From positions 1,860,001 through 1,924,000 of the forward strand of contig OZ243123.1 of NCBI GenBank assembly GCA_965212505.1: a stretch of 64,000 nt of DNA, read 5' to 3'. The stretch comes from JAHEKO01 sp965212505 (lineage in GTDB: Bacteria > Acidobacteriota > Thermoanaerobaculia > Multivoradales > JAHEKO01). Position numbers and translations under genes: made by a program. The notes beneath the pieces were generated by a model. It searched no databases, was not told the origin of the DNA, and saw only the letters and a list, made by a program, of their open reading frames with translations. Shown here one piece after another: positions 17,089-25,688 of the stretch (its first letter is position 1; the number at the start of each line of letters is the position of its first letter).

Positions 17089-17663
17089 AGTTCTCTCCTG
17101 TCCCTCACGTGACGTGGGACTTCCCGGCGTCGTTGTGCCGCCCATTCGGTCCTCTGGAGCGAGTACACAACCGTGTCCCACCACTCTCGATGGATCCAGC
17201 GGCTCCTCGGAAGTACGTCTTCCACTCGCAGCCCCGCGCCCTCCAGGACTCGGGCCATCGCGACATCCGATGAGATGCAGGATGAGGAGATGCGTCGTAG
17301 TCGCAGGTCCTGGAACCCTAGACGCATCACCTCAGCAACTGCCTCCAAGCGGCACTCATGAACGGGATAGTCGGGGTCTAAGTCGAAGGAGACCTCTGCT
17401 TCGAGGCATACCGCGTCGATGTAACGAATCCGGCAAGCGCCGATCACCCTGTCGTCACTCGCCAGCAGGATCGCTAGGCGCATCTCCTGTCGCGCGTCCT
17501 CAGGCGAAATGTCACCGGCTACGCGACCGAGCCACTCGGCGTTCTGCCCGGTTGGCCCAAGCCAGGGCTGCTTGTGTCGCGATCGTTCGTGGTAACTGAG
17601 CACGGCGTTGAGATCCCCTTCGTTGAGATCGCGGAGTGTGAGTCTCTGTGTTCGTATCCACAT
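17085..17663 (-). CDS. GNAT-family N-acetyltransferase (RimJ-like)
   Basis: A 192-residue acetyl-CoA-dependent acyltransferase, from the ATG at 17663 with a GAGGGTG site. It begins RTQRLTLRDLNEGDLNAVL, typical of Acetyltransf_3/RimJ-RimL enzymes, and shows the later GNAT strands (VIGACRIRYID, AEVSFDLDPDY) and the C-terminal RRISSSCISSDVAMARVLEG, which matches the usual N-x-x-S-x-x-v-l-e-k-x-G element. Its substrate is unknown. The gene overlaps czcC by ATGA, which ties it to metal efflux, but acetyltransferases are not established parts of Czc systems. Confidence 0.8.
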   Translation of the reverse strand: MWIRTQRLTLRDLNEGDLNAVLSYHERSRHKQPWLGPTGQNAEWLGRVAGDISPEDARQEMRLAILLASDDRVIGACRIRYIDAVCLEAEVSFDLDPDYPVHECRLEAVAEVMRLGFQDLRLRRISSSCISSDVAMARVLEGAGLRVEDVLPRSRWIHREWWDTVVYSLQRTEWAAQRRREVPRHVRDRREL

Positions 17664-17773
17664 CGAACACCCTCGTCTGAACAAGCTCGTTGAGGCGGAT
17701 TCACGAGCGGACCACCGCGATGCAACGGGGCAGCGCTCCACCTCCAGAGCATTGCTCCTACAGGGCTGCGGGG

Positions 17774-17807
17774 AGCGAGGGGCGGAGCGTTCGCTCCGCC
17801 CCTCGCT
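17774..17807. other. Strong intercistronic hairpin in the czc operon
   Basis: A perfect 16-bp inverted repeat (arms 17774-17789 and 17792-17807) sits between the CpxP-like gene and the GNAT gene. In RNA the loop would open to four bases. No U-run follows on the minus strand, so it looks more like an mRNA-processing or stability element than a terminator. Confidence 0.6.
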
Positions 17808-17818
17808 TGAGCCGCAGC

Positions 17819-18361
17819 TCACCAGCAATGACCCCGCCTGCCGCCGGACGAGTTGTCGCGCCAGCGATGGCCGGCCCATCCACTCCAGGAGGAACGCTCG
17901 TGCCAAGGGCATCCCTGATTGCAGGACCAGCGGTCGTGACCTGCCAGGAGATCACCCGTATGGCCGAAGCGGTTGCGCTGCTCGGGCGAGAGCACTTGAT
18001 TCATCTGAGCCTCCGCCTCGAACCGCAGGTCCTCCAAGTCTCTTTCCAGCTGCCTGACCTGCCGTCGCAGCTCCAAGACCTGGTCGGTTTCTGTACCCGT
18101 TCCAGGCATGACGCTCTCAAGCTCGGACCACTGTCGGTCCAACTGCTGTTCGAGGGGCAGCGCTTTCTCGCGGTAAGCGAGGCGCGCCTTCTCGATCTCT
18201 TCGATCTGTTCCAGGCTCAGCTGGTCAGCGGTCGTAGCCGGTGGATTCTGCGGAGCAGGGGCAGGCCGGTGCGGGTCGTGGGCGAAGGCAAGTGCAGCGA
18301 ACGCGGCCACTACACCGAGGGCCGTCACGACAGTCAGGACTTTCGTTACTCCAGTACTCAT
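17819..18361 (-). CDS. CpxP/Spy-like periplasmic heavy-metal-responsive protein
   Basis: A 180-residue periplasmic protein with a signal peptide (residues 1 to about 27, ending AFAHD). The body is mostly helical: LSLEQIEEIEKARLAYREKA, then QVRQLERDLEDLRFEAEAQM and the LSPEQRNRF element typical of the Spy/CpxP/CnrX metal-sensing fold. The C-terminal 40 residues are rich in His, Trp, Cys and Gly and may bind metal. The ATG at 18361 has an AAGGGAGA site; a longer start 18 bases upstream is less likely. It lies third in the arsR-led operon and may buffer or sense periplasmic metal. Confidence 0.72.
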   Translation of the reverse strand: MSTGVTKVLTVVTALGVVAAFAALAFAHDPHRPAPAPQNPPATTADQLSLEQIEEIEKARLAYREKALPLEQQLDRQWSELESVMPGTGTETDQVLELRRQVRQLERDLEDLRFEAEAQMNQVLSPEQRNRFGHTGDLLAGHDRWSCNQGCPWHERSSWSGWAGHRWRDNSSGGRRGHCW

Positions 18362-18385
18362 GTTCAGATCTCCCTTCAAGTTTCG

Positions 18386-18457
18386 GTGCGGCTATGCCGC
18401 ACGTGTGCAGAGCTAGAAGTGTTGGCTGCGGACGAGCCGTCCGTGCAAGAGCCAACG
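18386..18457. other. Structured leader: nested stem-loops before the CpxP-like gene
   Basis: Two hairpins lie in the 109-base gap: GTGCGGC/GCCGCAC with a 3-base loop (18386-18402), and a nested one with outer arms TTGGCT/AGCCAA (18424-18429, 18452-18457) around GGACG/CGTCC (18432-18444). The first lies some 25-40 bases before the CpxP-like start codon. They could set relative expression within the operon. Confidence 0.5.
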
Positions 18458-18470
18458 TCGCCGTGCAGTG

Positions 18471-18800
18471 CTAGGAGATCTGAGGAGGGTGGAAGATGCT
18501 GCCGGGCACGCCGGCCTGTTGCGTCGGCAGAGCCGCCACTAGACGCTCGTGCGAGCCGTCGATGGCCTTGAAGAAGTCTGGGGCCATGGCCGGGGTCGAG
18601 TGCCCTGAGGTGCAAAGGCAGACACAGTCAACTGGATCTGCTCTTTCCGTCGGTCCTGGATTCCCCGAGTCGACCAGCCGGGCCTGTACCGCGTCAGCCG
18701 CACCGGCAGGTGCTGCCGAGCCTTGCGCGGACAACTCCCAAGGCGCGGCTGAGAGCAGGACCGCCACGGTCAACAGCGAGAGCAAGACCCGGTGGATCAT
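18471..18800 (-). CDS. Small secreted CxCxC protein with HPPQ tail (czc operon)
   Basis: A 109-residue exported protein with a signal peptide (MIHRVLLSLLTVAVLLSAAP, cleaved near SAQ). The mature part holds DCVCLCTSGH, a CxCxC cluster that could bind soft metals, and ends IFHPPQIS. No named family is recognised. Its ATG overlaps the stop of arsR (ATGA), so it is the second gene of the operon. The protein encoded at 25689-26036, which leads the other czc operon, shares a Cys-x-Cys cluster and an almost identical I-x-HPPQ tail, so the two look like diverged relatives. Confidence 0.65.
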   Translation of the reverse strand: MIHRVLLSLLTVAVLLSAAPWELSAQGSAAPAGAADAVQARLVDSGNPGPTERADPVDCVCLCTSGHSTPAMAPDFFKAIDGSHERLVAALPTQQAGVPGSIFHPPQIS

Positions 18801-19189
18801 TCGAATGGCCTGCCCCCGGTGAGGTGCCCGAGGGCGTCGTTGAGGAGGTCCAGGACGTAGTGATCGGACATCGAGTAGTAAGCGAGCTTTCCGTCCATGC
18901 GGTACTGGACGAGCTTCATTTTCCGCATGGCCTGTAGCTGATGGGACGTGGCAGACACAGAGAGCCCCAGGACCTGGGCGAGGTCACACACACAGAGCTC
19001 CTCCTGTGCGAGAGCTCTGAGAATGCGGATCCGCGTCGGGTGTGCCAGGACCTTGAATGTCTCTGCAAGGTCCAGGAGCAGCGCGTCCGAGAGCATCCCC
19101 TGGCGAGCGCGGCGGACGCGCTCTTCGTCGAAGAGGAGGACTTCGCACGTGCCCTCCTGTCGCTGCTGGCTGGTGGCGGTTCTCGTCAT
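18797..19189 (-). CDS. ArsR/SmtB-family metal-sensing repressor
   Basis: A dimeric winged-helix repressor of 130 residues that would release DNA on binding metal. The HTH runs VCDLAQVLGLSVSATSHQLQ. Candidate ligands are Cys in the N-terminal CEVLLFDEERV, the ELCVCDL motif (CadC-like alpha-3/alpha-3N site), and the alpha-5 pair in SDHYVLDLLNDALGH, which follows the SmtB/CzrA pattern of Asp and His. Both sites together suggest Zn/Cd/Pb sensing. The ATG at 19189 was chosen because the promoter at 19211-19239 lies within the longer reading frame. It heads an operon of eleven genes ending with zntA. Confidence 0.88.
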   Translation of the reverse strand: MTRTATSQQRQEGTCEVLLFDEERVRRARQGMLSDALLLDLAETFKVLAHPTRIRILRALAQEELCVCDLAQVLGLSVSATSHQLQAMRKMKLVQYRMDGKLAYYSMSDHYVLDLLNDALGHLTGGRPFE

Positions 19190-19210
19190 GACCGATCTCT
19201 CACTTGCGCA

Positions 19211-19239
19211 ACTATAGGAATGAACTTCTCTGATGTCAA
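19211..19239 (-). promoter_or_regulatory. Promoter of the arsR-czc-zntA operon
   Basis: On the minus strand TTGACA (19234-19239) and TATAGT (19211-19216) are separated by 17 bases, a near-consensus sigma70 promoter. Transcription would start about 15 bases before the arsR ATG. The repressor would be expected to bind here, but I see no clean 12-2-12 palindrome. Confidence 0.7.
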
Positions 19240-19266
19240 GCTCTGCCACCCCCTCTGTAGTGGTCG

Positions 19267-19419
19267 TCAGCCGTGCGGCATCTTGCCGTTGAGCACCTTG
19301 AAGGCGAGTTACTCTATGCTTCCAACCAGTGAGCCGACGGCGCGCTTGAGGACCGTCACCTCATCAGCGCAGTCCATTTCGTCGATGTGGAATGAAGGCA
19401 TCGGAGAGGGCTCAGTCAT
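19267..19419 (-). pseudogene. Decayed 5' fragment of a zntA-type ATPase gene (HMA domain only)
   Basis: Reading from the ATG at 19419, which directly follows the stop of the PII-like gene, gives FHIDEMDCADEVTVLKRAVG, then an in-frame TAA, then LAFKVLNGKMPHG and a TGA at 19267. The intact zntA at 7694-9865 has FRIDGMDCAEEVAVLRRAVG and LAFEALNGKM at the same places. So this is the start of a second zntA gene, with one nonsense codon after 36 residues and everything beyond about residue 50 missing. Its position after czcCBA-PII mirrors the first operon. Confidence 0.85.
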
Positions 19420-19761
19420 TCATAGAGCCTCCTTGCTACGGCCGCCGGTCCGAATCATGATCGCATCGCGAACGTCGTAGACGAAAATCTTGCCGTCTCC
19501 AGGGTTCCCAGTGCGGGCGCTTGTCGAGATCGTGTCAGCTACGACGGGCGCGAGGTCATCGGAAACGACGATCTCGAGCTTGGTCTTCTTGGCGAGGCGA
19601 TGGCCGCCGTGTTGGACGGGGTCGGAAGCGCCCGCGCCACGAGCCTTGCCCCAGCCGCTGACGTGGGACACCGTCAGCCCTGGGAGCTCAGCGATCGCCG
19701 CCAGGGCATGGAGTACGTGTTCGAGCATGAAAGGCTGGATGATGGCCTTGATTTCTTTCAT
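19420..19761 (-). CDS. PII-like signalling protein of the metal-efflux group (copy 2)
   Basis: A 113-residue PII-fold protein, starting MKEIKAIIQPFM as copy 1 does and ending with the B-loop signature TGNPGDGKIFVYDVRDAIMI. The T-loop region (GWGKARGAGASDPVQHGGHR) again has no uridylylation Tyr and carries extra Gly and His. It lies 31 bases after czcA copy 2. Known family behaviour: PII-NG genes accompany heavy-metal RND genes; the effector is unknown. Confidence 0.85.
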   Translation of the reverse strand: MKEIKAIIQPFMLEHVLHALAAIAELPGLTVSHVSGWGKARGAGASDPVQHGGHRLAKKTKLEIVVSDDLAPVVADTISTSARTGNPGDGKIFVYDVRDAIMIRTGGRSKEAL

Positions 19762-19792
19762 CGTGAGTCTCCAGGAAGGTTCAGTAGTCTGC

Positions 19793-22700
19793 TCACAGCT
19801 CGACCTCGATGCGCTTCTCGGCGAACCAGGAGTAGATCGTCGGTAGGACGAGCAGGGTCAAGAGGGTCGAGGTGACGAGGCCACCGATGACGACGGTCGC
19901 CAACGGGCGCTGGACCTCAGCTCCCGCGGAGGTCGCCAGCGCCATCGGTACGAAGCCGAACGAGGCGACGAGAGCGGTCATGAGCACAGGCCGGAGGCGC
20001 ACGAGCGCGCCTTCGCGGGCGGCCTCCTGGGCTCCGAGACCCTCGCGTCGCTTCTCGACGACGTAGGAGATCATTACCACGCCGTTCAAGACCGCGATCC
20101 CGAAGAGCGCGATGAAGCCGACTCCCGCCGAGATGGAGAAGGGATAGCCCCGAAGCGCGAGCGCGAGAAGTCCGCCCGTGACGGCGAGCGGTACGTTGAG
20201 ATAGATCAGGGTCGCCAGGCGTGCTGAGCCGAACGTCGAGTAGAGCAGCACGAAGATCAGGAGCAGTGCCATCGGAACCAGCACAGCCAGCCGCTCGGAG
20301 GCGGCCTGCAGATTCTCGAACTGGCCGCCCCAATCGACGACCCAGCCGGCCGGGAGCTCGACCTCGGCATCGACCGCCGCCTGTGCCTCGGCCACGAAGG
20401 AAGCCAGGTCGCGGCCGCGGACGTTGGCCTCGACATTGATCCGCCGGCTGATCTTGTCGCGGCTGATCTGCGCCGGACCGTCTTCGATGCGGATGTCCGC
20501 GAGCTGGGACAGCGGGATGAGGGGCGGTGAGCCACCCTCCGCCGCCGGACCCGGGACACGGAGATCTCGAATGCGATCGAGGTCACTCCGCAGCTCTCCG
20601 CCGAAACGCGCCTGCAGGACGAAGCGCTTCTCTCCCTCCAGCACCGTGCCGAGGGGCTTGCCGCCCACCGTCTCGACGACGTCGAGGACGTCGGCAGCAT
20701 TGATGCCGTAGCGGGCGATCGCCGAGCGGTCGATTCGCACACGGAGCATCGGCAGTCCTTGAGTCTGCTCGGCTTTGACGTCGGCCGCGCCCGGGATCCG
20801 CTGAAGGACCCCGGCGATCTCGTCCGCCTTCTCCGCGAGGAGCGTGAGGTCGTCGCCGTAGAGGTGGACCGCGATGTCGGATCGCACTCCGGAGATGAGC
20901 TCCGAGACGCGGAGCTCGATCGGCTGCGAGTAGCTGAAGATGGCTCCGGGGACGTTCTCCTGCATCGCCTCGTCGATGGCCTCGATCAACTCCTCCTTGG
21001 TCGCGAACCGCCATGACTTCCGCGGCTTGAGGATGAGATAGGTGTCGCTGATCTCGACCCCCATCGGATCCGTCGCGATCTCCGCCCGGCCTGTCCGCGA
21101 AACCACGGTTTCGACCTCGGGGAACTCGTCGATAAGGATCTGCTCCGCGCGAGTCGAGATCTCGTTCGACTGCTCGAGCGAAACGCTCGGCAGGCGCCAG
21201 ATCTGCATGGCGATCGCGCCTTCGTCGAGTCTCGGAATGAACTCGGCGCCGAGAAAGGGCACGAGTACCAGGCTCGCGAGGAAGATCCCGAGGGCGATCG
21301 CGAGCGTCGCGCGGCGGTGGCGCATGGCCTTACCGAGACTCGGCTCGTAGACGCGCTTGGCCAAGCGGAAGAGCCAGGGCTCCTTCTCGGAGACGCGCTT
21401 GATGAAGAGACTCGCGAGGACCGGCATGAGCGTCAAGGCGCAGACCAGGGATGCAGCCAGTGCAAAGACGACTGTGAGGGCCATCGGCCGGAACATCTTC
21501 CCCTCGATGCCGCGAAGGCCGAGGATGGGAAGGTAGACGATCATGATGATGCCGACCGCGAAGACTACCGGGCGCGCCACCTGTTTCGACGCCTCTCGGA
21601 TCTTCTCTAGTCGTGAGACTCCCACCTCGTCGCGCCGATCGTGGAGGACGCGCACGATGTTCTCGATCATGACGACCGAACCGTCGACGATCAGACCGAA
21701 GTCGATGGCGCCGAGGCTCATCAGGTTGCCGGAAATGCCGAAGTAGCGCATCGCCGTGAAGGCGACCAGCATCGACAGGGGAATCGCCGAAGCGACGATC
21801 ATCCCGCCCCGCAGGTTGCCGAGAAGGAGAAGGAGGACGATGACGACCAGGAGGCCGCCCTCGGTCAGGTTCTTGGCGACCGTGAAGATCGTCCTCCGCA
21901 CGAGCTCTGTGCGGTCGTAGAAGGTGTCGATCGTGACCCCTTCGGGGAGGCTCTTCTTGACCTCGGCGATCTTCTCCTTGACGTCGTTGACGACGACGCG
22001 GGAGTTCTCGCCCATGAGCATCATCACGATGCCGACGACGGCCTCACCCCGGCCATCGCGTGTGACGGCACCCTGCCGGATCATCGGAGCGAACTCGACC
22101 GTTCCGACGTCGTGGACGTGTACCGGTGTGCCGCGCTCGTCATGGGCGAGGACAATCTGCCCGAGGTCATTCAGGTTCTCCACCAGGCCCTCACCTCGAA
22201 CGAGGTACTGTTCGCCGCCCCATGCGATGTAGCCTCCGCCGACGTTTCGATTGTTCCGTTCGACGGCCTCGAAGACGTCGCCGACGGCAAGCCCGAACGA
22301 GACGAGGCGATCGGGATCGAGCGTGATCTGGTAGGTCTTGAGCTCGCCGCCGAAGGAGTTGACCTCGACGATCCCGGGGACGGAGCGAAGCTGATAGTTG
22401 ACGAACCAGTCGAGCGTCGTTCGCAGCTCCATCGGCGTGTAGCACTCGTCCGTGTCGGGCTCTCCTTGCGGGCACATGGGTTCGCCCTTGACTTCGAACT
22501 GATAGATCTCGCCGAGGCCAGAGGAGATCGGGCCCATCCCGGGCTCGCCGTAGCCCTCGGCGATCTGCTCCCGGGCCTCGGTGAGCCGCTCGCCGACGAG
22601 CTGTCTGGCCCAGTAGATGTCGCTTCCTTCCTCGAAGACCACGGTGACGACGGACAAGCCGAACTTCGAGACCGATCGGATCTCTTCGACGCGGGGCAAG

Positions 22701-22924
22701 CCGCTCATGGCCGTTTCGACCGGGAAGGTGATGAAGCGCTCGACCTCCTCTGGGGCCAGGCCCGGGCTGGTGGTGAGCACCTGCACCTGGATGTTGGTGA
22801 CGTCCGGGACCGCGTCGATCGGTAGATCGAGAAGAGAACGAAAGCCGAGTCCGACCGCGAGCAACCAGAGCACAATCACGAGGAAGCGATGATCGAGAGA
22901 GAAGTCGATGATTCTTTGGATCAT
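19793..22924 (-). CDS. czcA: CzcA-type RND heavy-metal efflux permease (copy 2)
   Basis: A proton-driven RND pump of 1043 residues. The TM4 signature DFGLIVDGSVVMIEN places it in the HME1 (Zn/Co/Cd) class, as for copy 1, and the porter motif GAEFIPRLDEGAIAMQIWRL is shared. The periplasmic loop has the acidic Cys pair MCPQGEPDTDECYTP. It is clearly a diverged paralogue of copy 1, not a recent duplicate, since many substitutions are spread along it. It follows czcB by 10 bases and precedes PII-NG copy 2. Confidence 0.94.
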   Translation of the reverse strand: MIQRIIDFSLDHRFLVIVLWLLAVGLGFRSLLDLPIDAVPDVTNIQVQVLTTSPGLAPEEVERFITFPVETAMSGLPRVEEIRSVSKFGLSVVTVVFEEGSDIYWARQLVGERLTEAREQIAEGYGEPGMGPISSGLGEIYQFEVKGEPMCPQGEPDTDECYTPMELRTTLDWFVNYQLRSVPGIVEVNSFGGELKTYQITLDPDRLVSFGLAVGDVFEAVERNNRNVGGGYIAWGGEQYLVRGEGLVENLNDLGQIVLAHDERGTPVHVHDVGTVEFAPMIRQGAVTRDGRGEAVVGIVMMLMGENSRVVVNDVKEKIAEVKKSLPEGVTIDTFYDRTELVRRTIFTVAKNLTEGGLLVVIVLLLLLGNLRGGMIVASAIPLSMLVAFTAMRYFGISGNLMSLGAIDFGLIVDGSVVMIENIVRVLHDRRDEVGVSRLEKIREASKQVARPVVFAVGIIMIVYLPILGLRGIEGKMFRPMALTVVFALAASLVCALTLMPVLASLFIKRVSEKEPWLFRLAKRVYEPSLGKAMRHRRATLAIALGIFLASLVLVPFLGAEFIPRLDEGAIAMQIWRLPSVSLEQSNEISTRAEQILIDEFPEVETVVSRTGRAEIATDPMGVEISDTYLILKPRKSWRFATKEELIEAIDEAMQENVPGAIFSYSQPIELRVSELISGVRSDIAVHLYGDDLTLLAEKADEIAGVLQRIPGAADVKAEQTQGLPMLRVRIDRSAIARYGINAADVLDVVETVGGKPLGTVLEGEKRFVLQARFGGELRSDLDRIRDLRVPGPAAEGGSPPLIPLSQLADIRIEDGPAQISRDKISRRINVEANVRGRDLASFVAEAQAAVDAEVELPAGWVVDWGGQFENLQAASERLAVLVPMALLLIFVLLYSTFGSARLATLIYLNVPLAVTGGLLALALRGYPFSISAGVGFIALFGIAVLNGVVMISYVVEKRREGLGAQEAAREGALVRLRPVLMTALVASFGFVPMALATSAGAEVQRPLATVVIGGLVTSTLLTLLVLPTIYSWFAEKRIEVEL

Positions 22925-22934
22925 GATTGCCTCC

Positions 22935-24194
22935 TTAGTGCCCGTGGCCTTCGCCGAGCTCGTCTTTCGCGAGCTCTGACTTCAGGAAGAAGGCTCCGCC
23001 GGAGACGATCGTCTCCCCCGGCGCGAGCCCCTCAATCACTTCCACGGAGCTGCCGGACTTTCGGCCGGTCTCTACCTCTCGCCGCTCGTAGCGGCCCTCA
23101 CCGAGATCGACAAAGACGATCGTCGCGTCGCCGTCTCGCTGTAGGGCAGCTTCGGGAACCACGAGTACTGGCTCCAGGGTTCCTCCGCCGCCCTCATGAG
23201 GGTCGGTGAGCTCGACCTGAGCGAACATCCCCGGCCGAAGGCGCTCTTCCGGGTTTGCGACGTCGATACGAGCCCTCACCCGGCGCGTGTCGAGATCGAC
23301 CCGATCGCTCAAGTACGAGACGGTGCCGCTGAACTCGCGTTCGGGGTAGGCGTCGACGCGCACGTCGACGTCATCGTCAATGTGGACCTGCTGCAGATCG
23401 CGCTCGTAGATGTCGATCCACACCCAGACCTCGCTGAGGTCGGCGAGGCTGAAGAGGTTGCGCTCGGGTGTCACCAGCTCCCCGACGGTGACGTGCTTCT
23501 CGACGATCTTCCCCGACAGGGGTGCCCGAATCGGATAGAGGGAGCGTCCCGGGTTCTCGTAGGTGACGGATGCGACCTCGTTCTCGCTCAGGCCATAAAG
23601 GTGGAGGGTCTCCTCGGTGCTCCGCAGCTCGGCCTCGGCTTCGATGTGGGCGGCCTTGGCCACCAGCATCTCTTTCTCCGACGAGATCCGATCGGCGTAC
23701 AGGCTTTCCTCGCGCTCGAAGTTCTCACGAGTCAGCTGCTCCCGAGCCTTGGCCTGCAGGTACTCAGCCTTGGCTCGCCCCAGCTCGATCGAGTCGAGCA
23801 TGGCGAGGACCTCTCCCCGGCGGACCTTCTGGCCGAGGCGAGCTCGCGCCTCGTGAACGCGTCCCGGGATTCTGGGACTGACGTGCGCCAGCCGATCCTG
23901 ATTGAAGTCCACCTGCCCGGTCGTGGCAAGCTGGGCGGGGAGACCCGCGAGGGCGACGATGACGGTTTCGATCTTGGCTGCCGTCGCCTTGACGCTTGTG
24001 AGCTCGACGACGCCTTCGTCGTGGCTTTCGTTGCCACGGGCTTCATCGTCATGGGGTTCGTCGTCTTCTGCGCCGTGCGTCGCCTCCGATGCTCGGTCTT
24101 GCTGGGCGACCTCGGAGCAGCTTGCGGTAACGAGTATCGTCCCTGCCAGAAGAAGACCGGCGAGGATGTTCAGAACTTGGATTCCCTGTGTCAT
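22935..24194 (-). CDS. czcB: CzcB-type periplasmic adaptor (copy 2)
   Basis: A lipoprotein membrane-fusion protein of 419 residues with lipobox VTASC (Cys about residue 26). It is followed by a 35-residue stretch dense in His, Asp and Glu (GAEDDEPHDDEARGNESHDE), which could collect Zn or Cd in the periplasm. Barrel-sandwich, alpha-hairpin (about residues 130-230) and beta-barrel domains follow (IRAPLSGKIVEKHVTVGELV). The ATG overlaps the czcC stop (ATGA). The C-terminus is again His-rich (LGEGHGH). Confidence 0.9.
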   Translation of the reverse strand: MTQGIQVLNILAGLLLAGTILVTASCSEVAQQDRASEATHGAEDDEPHDDEARGNESHDEGVVELTSVKATAAKIETVIVALAGLPAQLATTGQVDFNQDRLAHVSPRIPGRVHEARARLGQKVRRGEVLAMLDSIELGRAKAEYLQAKAREQLTRENFEREESLYADRISSEKEMLVAKAAHIEAEAELRSTEETLHLYGLSENEVASVTYENPGRSLYPIRAPLSGKIVEKHVTVGELVTPERNLFSLADLSEVWVWIDIYERDLQQVHIDDDVDVRVDAYPEREFSGTVSYLSDRVDLDTRRVRARIDVANPEERLRPGMFAQVELTDPHEGGGGTLEPVLVVPEAALQRDGDATIVFVDLGEGRYERREVETGRKSGSSVEVIEGLAPGETIVSGGAFFLKSELAKDELGEGHGH

Positions 24195-25501
24195 CGCTGT
24201 GTCTCCTGGGTGGGAGTGAGTTGAATCGGGGTGCGGCCCGTCGCCAGATCGAGGGCGATCCGGGCGCTCTGGGCCTCGAAGAGGGCCTCGACGTACTGAC
24301 GCTGGCCTTCGACGAACTCGCGCCGGAACACCAGAACCTCCGAGGCGCCGATCTTCCCGGCATCGAGTGCCTTCCGAAGGAGAAGGAGGTTCTCCTCGAG
24401 AGTGCCGACCACCAGGTCGCGGAGGTACAGCGCGGCTTCTCTTGCGGACCTGTATTGCACTAGCGCGTCGGCGACCTCTCTTCGGACCGCGAGCTCGGCG
24501 GCCGAGCCTTCCGCGGAGAGCCTCTCGGCCTCCGCTTGCGCCTCGGCCACCTCGCCCTGATTGCGGTTGAAGAGCGGAATCGGCACCGAGAGACCGATGC
24601 CTTTGATCTCGTCTGTCCCCTCTTCCTCCTCGTAGAAGGCGCCGAGACGCAGATTCGGGATCCTGAGTGACCTGGAGAGCTCGATCGAGAGCTCTGCCGA
24701 GTCGGTCTCGTGGCGGAGAGACGCGAGATCAGCCCGGTTCTGGAATGCCGCGGCCAGAAGCTCCTCGAGCTGAGGCACCCGGTCATCAGGCATCGGCTGG
24801 TCCCCGACAACTGCGTTGAGTGCACCGTCGAGAGGAAGGCCGATCAGCTCAGCCACGCGGTTTCGCGCCGTCTCTTCGGCGGACTCGCTCAAACGGAGCG
24901 CCCGCTCCGCCTGGCCGGCCGTCGATCGCGCCAGATTGAGCTCGACTTGCGTCCCGGAGCCCGCCTCGAGGCGCCGCACCGAGAAGCGGAGGAGCTGCCG
25001 GGCGAGCTCGGCGTCGGCGTCAGCGATCTCGAGTAGCTCCCGGGCGCGCAGTGCTTGGGCGAAAGCCTGCTCGACGCTTGCCCCTAGCAGGCGGAGCTCG
25101 CGCTCGAAGCTGCTTCGCGCCGCCTCGAGTGCCGCCGATGCGGCTGCGACTCCTTTCCTGCGCTGGCCACCGATCTGGATCTCCTGCGAGATCCCGATGC
25201 TCCGATCGGTGCTGGTCTCGGTCGGTCCCTGCCGGTCACCGGCAGAGAGCTCGAGCTCGGGGTTGAGTGGGTAGGTTCGAGCGCCGAGAAGGCGAGCCTC
25301 GGCTCGCCGAACTTCGGCTCGACGGGCTTGCATGACTGGGCTGCTCGAGAACGCTCGTTCGAGCGCCTCGGTGAGAGTCAGCCGAAGCGGAGTCTCGGTT
25401 TCCGCTCGGGAGCCCTGCGCCGCCAGCGCGAGCGTCGCGAGGCAAGCGAAGCTGGCGAGACCACGAAGGGTACGCCGGTGTTGTTCTTGTCTTTCTTTCA
25501 T
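24191..25501 (-). CDS. czcC: CzcC-type outer-membrane efflux channel protein (copy 2)
   Basis: A TolC-family channel of 436 residues with a signal peptide (LASFACLATLALAAQGSRA). Two OEP repeats are visible (LLRFSVRRLEAGSGTQVELN and the second-half KALDAGKIGASEVLVFRREF). The start ATG at 25501 follows GAGGAAGG. It is separated by 187 bases from the small secreted gene upstream, a gap in which I see no gene or clear terminator, and overlaps czcB downstream. Confidence 0.9.
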   Translation of the reverse strand: MKERQEQHRRTLRGLASFACLATLALAAQGSRAETETPLRLTLTEALERAFSSSPVMQARRAEVRRAEARLLGARTYPLNPELELSAGDRQGPTETSTDRSIGISQEIQIGGQRRKGVAAASAALEAARSSFERELRLLGASVEQAFAQALRARELLEIADADAELARQLLRFSVRRLEAGSGTQVELNLARSTAGQAERALRLSESAEETARNRVAELIGLPLDGALNAVVGDQPMPDDRVPQLEELLAAAFQNRADLASLRHETDSAELSIELSRSLRIPNLRLGAFYEEEEGTDEIKGIGLSVPIPLFNRNQGEVAEAQAEAERLSAEGSAAELAVRREVADALVQYRSAREAALYLRDLVVGTLEENLLLLRKALDAGKIGASEVLVFRREFVEGQRQYVEALFEAQSARIALDLATGRTPIQLTPTQETQR

Positions 25502-25688
25502 TCATCCTTCCTCAGTTGACAGAGGATCGTTCGTCCAAGCGTCCGCTGACGGCGAAGTGCGCCGTCGCGGGGGTCAGCCGTTTTCGCTCGGCCAGGTCCG
25601 CTGCACGAAACGGCAGCGGACGGCGATCCGCCTCGCTCCGGGTTCGGAGCGGGGCCGGACTAAGCCAGCCGAGTCCTGGTCGCCGGCT

